Position numbers and translations under genes: made by a program. Shown piece after piece: positions 5,550-8,392 of a DNA stretch of 8,392 nucleotides. This DNA is from Acidobacteriota bacterium. Its GTDB lineage: Bacteria; Acidobacteriota; Aminicenantia; UBA2199. The stretch is from positions 1 to 8,392 of the forward strand of contig JAKAGC010000138.1 of NCBI GenBank assembly GCA_021817755.1, read 5' to 3'. The number at the start of each line of letters is the position of its first letter. Positions within the stretch are counted from its first letter, which is position 1. Under the pieces are notes generated by a model that saw nothing but the letters and a program-made list of their open reading frames with translations, was not told the origin of the DNA and did no database searches.

Positions 5550-7304
5550 ATGAGAAAAAAGGTTTTATTTTTTATCCTGATACTGTTGGTAGCAGTATAT
5601 GCATTTCCCAGGGAGGATTCCTGGGGGAATCTGAAAAAGATTTATTTCAATGTATCGATCCACAATGATGAACAGGTGTTATCATTGTTGTCTTCCATTA
5701 ATTTCGACCGTATGAACAGAAATGAACGGAATGATATCGCCCGGCAATTGATCCGGGTAGGCGATCATTATTTTGAAGGAAATAATTTTAAAATCGCTGA
5801 AGCCTTTTATTCGAAAATAACATCGTTATCACCTCAATATTGGTACTTATACAATAAGCTTGAAAAAATTCGCAAAGAGAAAGGAGGGTTTCTCTTTAAT
5901 TTTAAGTATATATTTCTACAATTGGGACAGGTATTGAAAAATTTTAAATCCTCTTTCATGCTTATTAATCATTTTTTCAATATATTATTCTTCACTGTAT
6001 TATTTGTATTTTTTCTATTTGCAGGTTATTTGTTCATTCGCTATTATAAATTGGCTGCAAATGATTTACTTCTCGATTCCGAAGGGCATATTTCAACCAA
6101 ACGAATTATAATTTTTCTATTAGTCTTATTCTGGCCCATACTAATTTTGTCCGGGTGGATGATTTATCCCTTTCTTGTGAGCGGCTTCTTATGGAAATAT
6201 CTCCATGACAGCGAAAAAAAAGCCGTCACCTATATGCTCATTATTGTCGGAGTCGTAACTGTGTTTTTTAGCTTAAACCAGGTAATGGAACAGAGTATTC
6301 AATCGGAAAAGTTTCAAAAAGCCTGGAAAGTATACAAAGGAAATCTCTTCTCAAAGGATAATTATCAGTATTTCGATGATGAATTGAAAACCGTTCAAGC
6401 GTATTTCTATTATGAATCGGGCGATTCCAATAAAACACAGGATATTTTGAATTCCACCGGTGATGAATTTAAAAATACATTAAAATTTAATTTGATCGGG
6501 AATATCAATTTTAAAGCAGGCGACTATTCGCAAAGTATCGAAAACTATAAACAAGCCTTACAAATAGACGATCATGATCCCATTGCATTGAATAATTTTA
6601 CAGTAGCACTGTTTAAAGATAATAAACCCGAAGCAGTTAAAATGTATACCGAGAGATACCCTGAAATCGATTCCCTCCGTTCAAAGGACCTTACAATTAA
6701 AGACCCTGTGATACATGATATCTATTTATGGAAAAGATTAATTAATTCAGGAAGCGCCGGGTTTAGTTTCGGAGATTTTTTCTCACGATGGCTTGCTGAG
6801 TTTTTTAAAATCCCAGTCATTTATTTTGTTTTGTTATTCGGTCTTTACCTCTTCTTTCTCGAAAAGATTTTACCAGGTCTCGGGGAGAGTATCTATTGTT
6901 TCAAATGCTCAAGAATTATTAAAGAATCCGTTACACATAAATCCTATAAATTATGCGACGAATGTCATCAATTGTTTTCTATAAAAGATGTAATTTTCCT
7001 TGAAGCCAAAATCTTAAAGGAAAAAGAGTTAAAACAGAATTTTAGAAAAAGGTATCTAAAAGGTCTTATATTCTCACTATTAATCCCCGGGTTGAATTTT
7101 ACTCATCGTGAAAACCATAGATTGTTCCTCGGTTTGGCAATGTGGTTTTATCTCTTACTCGGATTTTCATTAGTGGGAATAATCAATTTCAATGGATTAT
7201 TTCCGGGAGCCCCATTATTTTTTAATCTCGTTGGTGCTGTATCAATCATCCTTTATTTTTTAATAAATATCGCTTCCATAATAGGAGACGAAGATGGCCT
7301 TTAA
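5550..7304 (+). CDS. Multi-pass membrane protein with TPRs and a zinc ribbon, function unknown
   Basis: I do not recognise a named family for this 584-residue protein. In order it has a signal-like hydrophobic N-terminus (3-18, possible cleavage after VYA at 16-18) and a helical TPR-like stretch (about 62-95, with GDHYFEGNNFKIAEAFYSKI). Membrane helices follow near 142-164, 185-213 and 225-243. A soluble middle region holds better TPRs (about 309-370; NINFKAGDYSQSIENYKQAL is a clear TPR helix pair). Another membrane helix lies at 421-437. A CFKC (450-453) and CDEC (469-472) pair forms a likely zinc ribbon. The last helices (about 504-514, 526-545, 555-577) include LIPGLNFTHRENHRLFLGL, which recalls the PG-x-GH-x-G membrane motif following zinc ribbons in other TPR membrane proteins. 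TPRs imply protein partners. It starts 1 nt after the DUF1844 stop with only a weak AGG upstream, and its end overlaps the next gene by 11 nt. Confidence 0.88.
   Translation: MRKKVLFFILILLVAVYAFPREDSWGNLKKIYFNVSIHNDEQVLSLLSSINFDRMNRNERNDIARQLIRVGDHYFEGNNFKIAEAFYSKITSLSPQYWYLYNKLEKIRKEKGGFLFNFKYIFLQLGQVLKNFKSSFMLINHFFNILFFTVLFVFFLFAGYLFIRYYKLAANDLLLDSEGHISTKRIIIFLLVLFWPILILSGWMIYPFLVSGFLWKYLHDSEKKAVTYMLIIVGVVTVFFSLNQVMEQSIQSEKFQKAWKVYKGNLFSKDNYQYFDDELKTVQAYFYYESGDSNKTQDILNSTGDEFKNTLKFNLIGNINFKAGDYSQSIENYKQALQIDDHDPIALNNFTVALFKDNKPEAVKMYTERYPEIDSLRSKDLTIKDPVIHDIYLWKRLINSGSAGFSFGDFFSRWLAEFFKIPVIYFVLLFGLYLFFLEKILPGLGESIYCFKCSRIIKESVTHKSYKLCDECHQLFSIKDVIFLEAKILKEKELKQNFRKRYLKGLIFSLLIPGLNFTHRENHRLFLGLAMWFYLLLGFSLVGIINFNGLFPGAPLFFNLVGAVSIILYFLINIASIIGDEDGL
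7283..7287 (+). promoter_or_regulatory. Shine-Dalgarno of the PATAN/DUF4388 gene inside the preceding gene
   Basis: AGGAG sits 6 nt before the ATG at 7294, within the last codons of the TPR/zinc-ribbon gene. It decides the start: the conserved MAFKGTLKEFKV N-terminus begins exactly there, giving an 11-nt gene overlap. Confidence 0.85.
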
Positions 7305-8280
7305 AGGAACATTAAAAGAGTTTAAAGTCCCGGATATCTTACAATTGATATCGTTGCAAAAAAAGACAGGTATTTTAACGTTTACCAGCAATGAAGGATT
7401 CATCACATTGATTTTTCTGCATGGGATGATTGTCGGTGTCGATTCATTTCCCAAAAAGCTGGAAATGAGAGTAGGAAACGTTCTTGTTAAACAAGATTGT
7501 ATTAGCGAAGAAATGCTCCAGAGAGCCCTAGATATCCAGAAGCGAACCAATCAGAAAATAGGAGAAATTCTTATCGGTATGGGACTCGTTGGAAAAGATA
7601 CCATTCATTCATCTCTTAAAACCCAGGCCGTTCAGATTGCTCTTTCATTGTTCAAATGGAAAAAAGGCGAGTATAATTTTAAAATAATGGATAACCTCGA
7701 AGAGGGGATGAAAATCATCGATCCGATTCCAACCGATAACCTCATCATGGAAGGGGTTCAGATGCTCGATGAATGGCCCCAGATCAAAGAATTGATCCCC
7801 GAAGAAACTATGATCTTTGAACCTATTCCTGTAGATGCCCATAATGTAGAGATCGTAAGCGAATACGAAGAAATCCCGGAAGTGGACGATGGGAAAACTT
7901 ACCTGACCGAAACGGAAACCAATCTGCTTAAATATGTGAATGGAGTGAATACCGTTCAGGATCTCGTAGAAATGGGAGTATTTACAGAATATAAAGTATA
8001 TAAAGGACTATACAGCTTAATTCGAAAATCCATTATTAAAACCAAAGAGAAAGTCGGTCCAAGGGATCACATTGAAGAAGAAGCCATCGAAATAATGCAA
8101 ATGCAGGTAGAGCAACGGAAAGGGTTCATATTCAAATTATGTCTCCTCATCCTTGCATTAATTTTCTTCGTTAGCTTTTTCAGACCCATTAATCCCTTTA
8201 AGTCCGATAACCTCTTAATAAAATCGTCACTGTACGATAATTCATTTCAAAAGGAAGAGATACAGAAAAAAAATAAATGA
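7294..8280 (+). CDS. PATAN/DUF4388 domain protein with C-terminal membrane anchor
   Basis: The N-terminus has the DUF4388 (PATAN) pattern: FKGTLKEFKVPDILQLISLQKKTGILTF (3-30), then a strand and turn with LHGMIVGVD (42-50). A helical insertion follows at about 56-115 (VGNVLVKQDCISEEML, IGEILIGMGLV); it resembles the N-terminal domain of GspE/MshE ATPases. The domain closes with WKKGEYNF (122-129) and a helix at about 149-160. Residues 205-250 look like a small winged-helix segment (LLKYVNGVNTVQDLVEMG, then LYSLIRKSIIKT). Residues 277-296 form one hydrophobic helix, leaving a tail of about 32 residues outside. DUF4388 domains occur in signalling proteins, often beside receiver domains, and are thought to mediate protein interactions; none is present here. 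The protein is probably a membrane-tethered adaptor facing the cytoplasm. It has its own AGGAG, overlaps the upstream gene by 11 nt and overlaps ribF by 4 nt. Confidence 0.9.
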   Translation: MAFKGTLKEFKVPDILQLISLQKKTGILTFTSNEGFITLIFLHGMIVGVDSFPKKLEMRVGNVLVKQDCISEEMLQRALDIQKRTNQKIGEILIGMGLVGKDTIHSSLKTQAVQIALSLFKWKKGEYNFKIMDNLEEGMKIIDPIPTDNLIMEGVQMLDEWPQIKELIPEETMIFEPIPVDAHNVEIVSEYEEIPEVDDGKTYLTETETNLLKYVNGVNTVQDLVEMGVFTEYKVYKGLYSLIRKSIIKTKEKVGPRDHIEEEAIEIMQMQVEQRKGFIFKLCLLILALIFFVSFFRPINPFKSDNLLIKSSLYDNSFQKEEIQKKNK

Positions 8281-8392
8281 GTCAGTCGATTTTCACAGTT
8301 CAAACATTTTCCGTTAATCAGATGGATTCCAGGGGAAGCGTTATTGCCATAGGTAATTTTGACGGGTTTCATCTTGGGCATCACCAAATCAT
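8277..8392 (+). CDS. ribF: Riboflavin kinase/FAD synthetase RibF, 3'-partial
   Basis: The first 38 codons run to the window edge. VIAIGNFDGFHLGHHQ (22-37) is the nucleotide-binding signature of the FAD synthetase (adenylyltransferase) domain at the N-terminus of bifunctional RibF, with the HxGH motif at 32-35. The enzyme phosphorylates riboflavin to FMN and then adenylylates it to FAD. The C-terminal kinase domain lies outside the window, so bifunctionality is inferred from the usual architecture. The motif sits 25 residues from the ATG, a normal distance. The ATG overlaps the upstream stop as ATGA. The nearest purine-rich SD-like sequence (AGGAAGAG, 8252-8259) is 17 nt away, so initiation is probably by translational coupling. 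Confidence 0.93.
   Translation, partial: MSQSIFTVQTFSVNQMDSRGSVIAIGNFDGFHLGHHQI

Noticed and set aside
7260..7842. Minus-strand frames 7260-7550 and 7645-7842
   Set aside because: They are antisense shadows of the PATAN/DUF4388 gene.

Overview
The window is a compact bacterial chromosome segment, AT-leaning, with genes packed end to end. It contains no tRNA, rRNA, CRISPR array or insertion sequence that I can see. The gene set (MazG, RibF, an M48 metalloprotease, DUF1844, a PATAN/DUF4388 protein) and the predicted exported and membrane-anchored proteins suggest a Gram-negative-type bacterium. DUF1844 and DUF4388 proteins are common in Acidobacteriota, Aminicenantes-like, deltaproteobacterial and related lineages. 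This is a weak inference and I cannot name a genus.

Layout: (1) 2-3388 (+) is the 3' part of a very large polytopic membrane protein with a DUF2339-like C-terminus; its N-terminus lies off the left edge. It carries an obvious internal repeat of about 287 residues, with two full and two partial units. (2) 3389-3592 is a non-coding gap holding an AT-rich hairpin region and a strong GC-rich imperfect palindrome (3455-3487). (3) 3593-4465 (+) is a membrane-anchored M48 zinc metalloprotease. (4) 4446-5216 (-) is mazG, convergent with the protease and overlapping it by 20 bp at a near-palindromic site. (5) 5217-5269 is a 53-bp divergent promoter region with a (TA)6 tract. (6) 5270-8392 (+) is a tight probable operon: a DUF1844 small protein, a membrane protein with TPRs and a zinc ribbon, a PATAN/DUF4388 protein with a C-terminal membrane anchor, and the first 38 codons of ribF. 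Junctions within it are a 1-nt gap, an 11-nt overlap and a 4-nt ATGA overlap.

Functional reading: mazG (house-cleaning NTP pyrophosphohydrolase) and ribF (FMN/FAD synthesis) are housekeeping genes. The two genes just upstream of ribF encode uncharacterised membrane proteins that are translationally coupled to each other and to ribF, so they are probably co-expressed; a shared function is only an inference. I found no clear defence, mobile or biosynthetic system. The least explained items are the internally repeated membrane protein, the TPR/zinc-ribbon and PATAN membrane pair, and the GC-rich palindrome.
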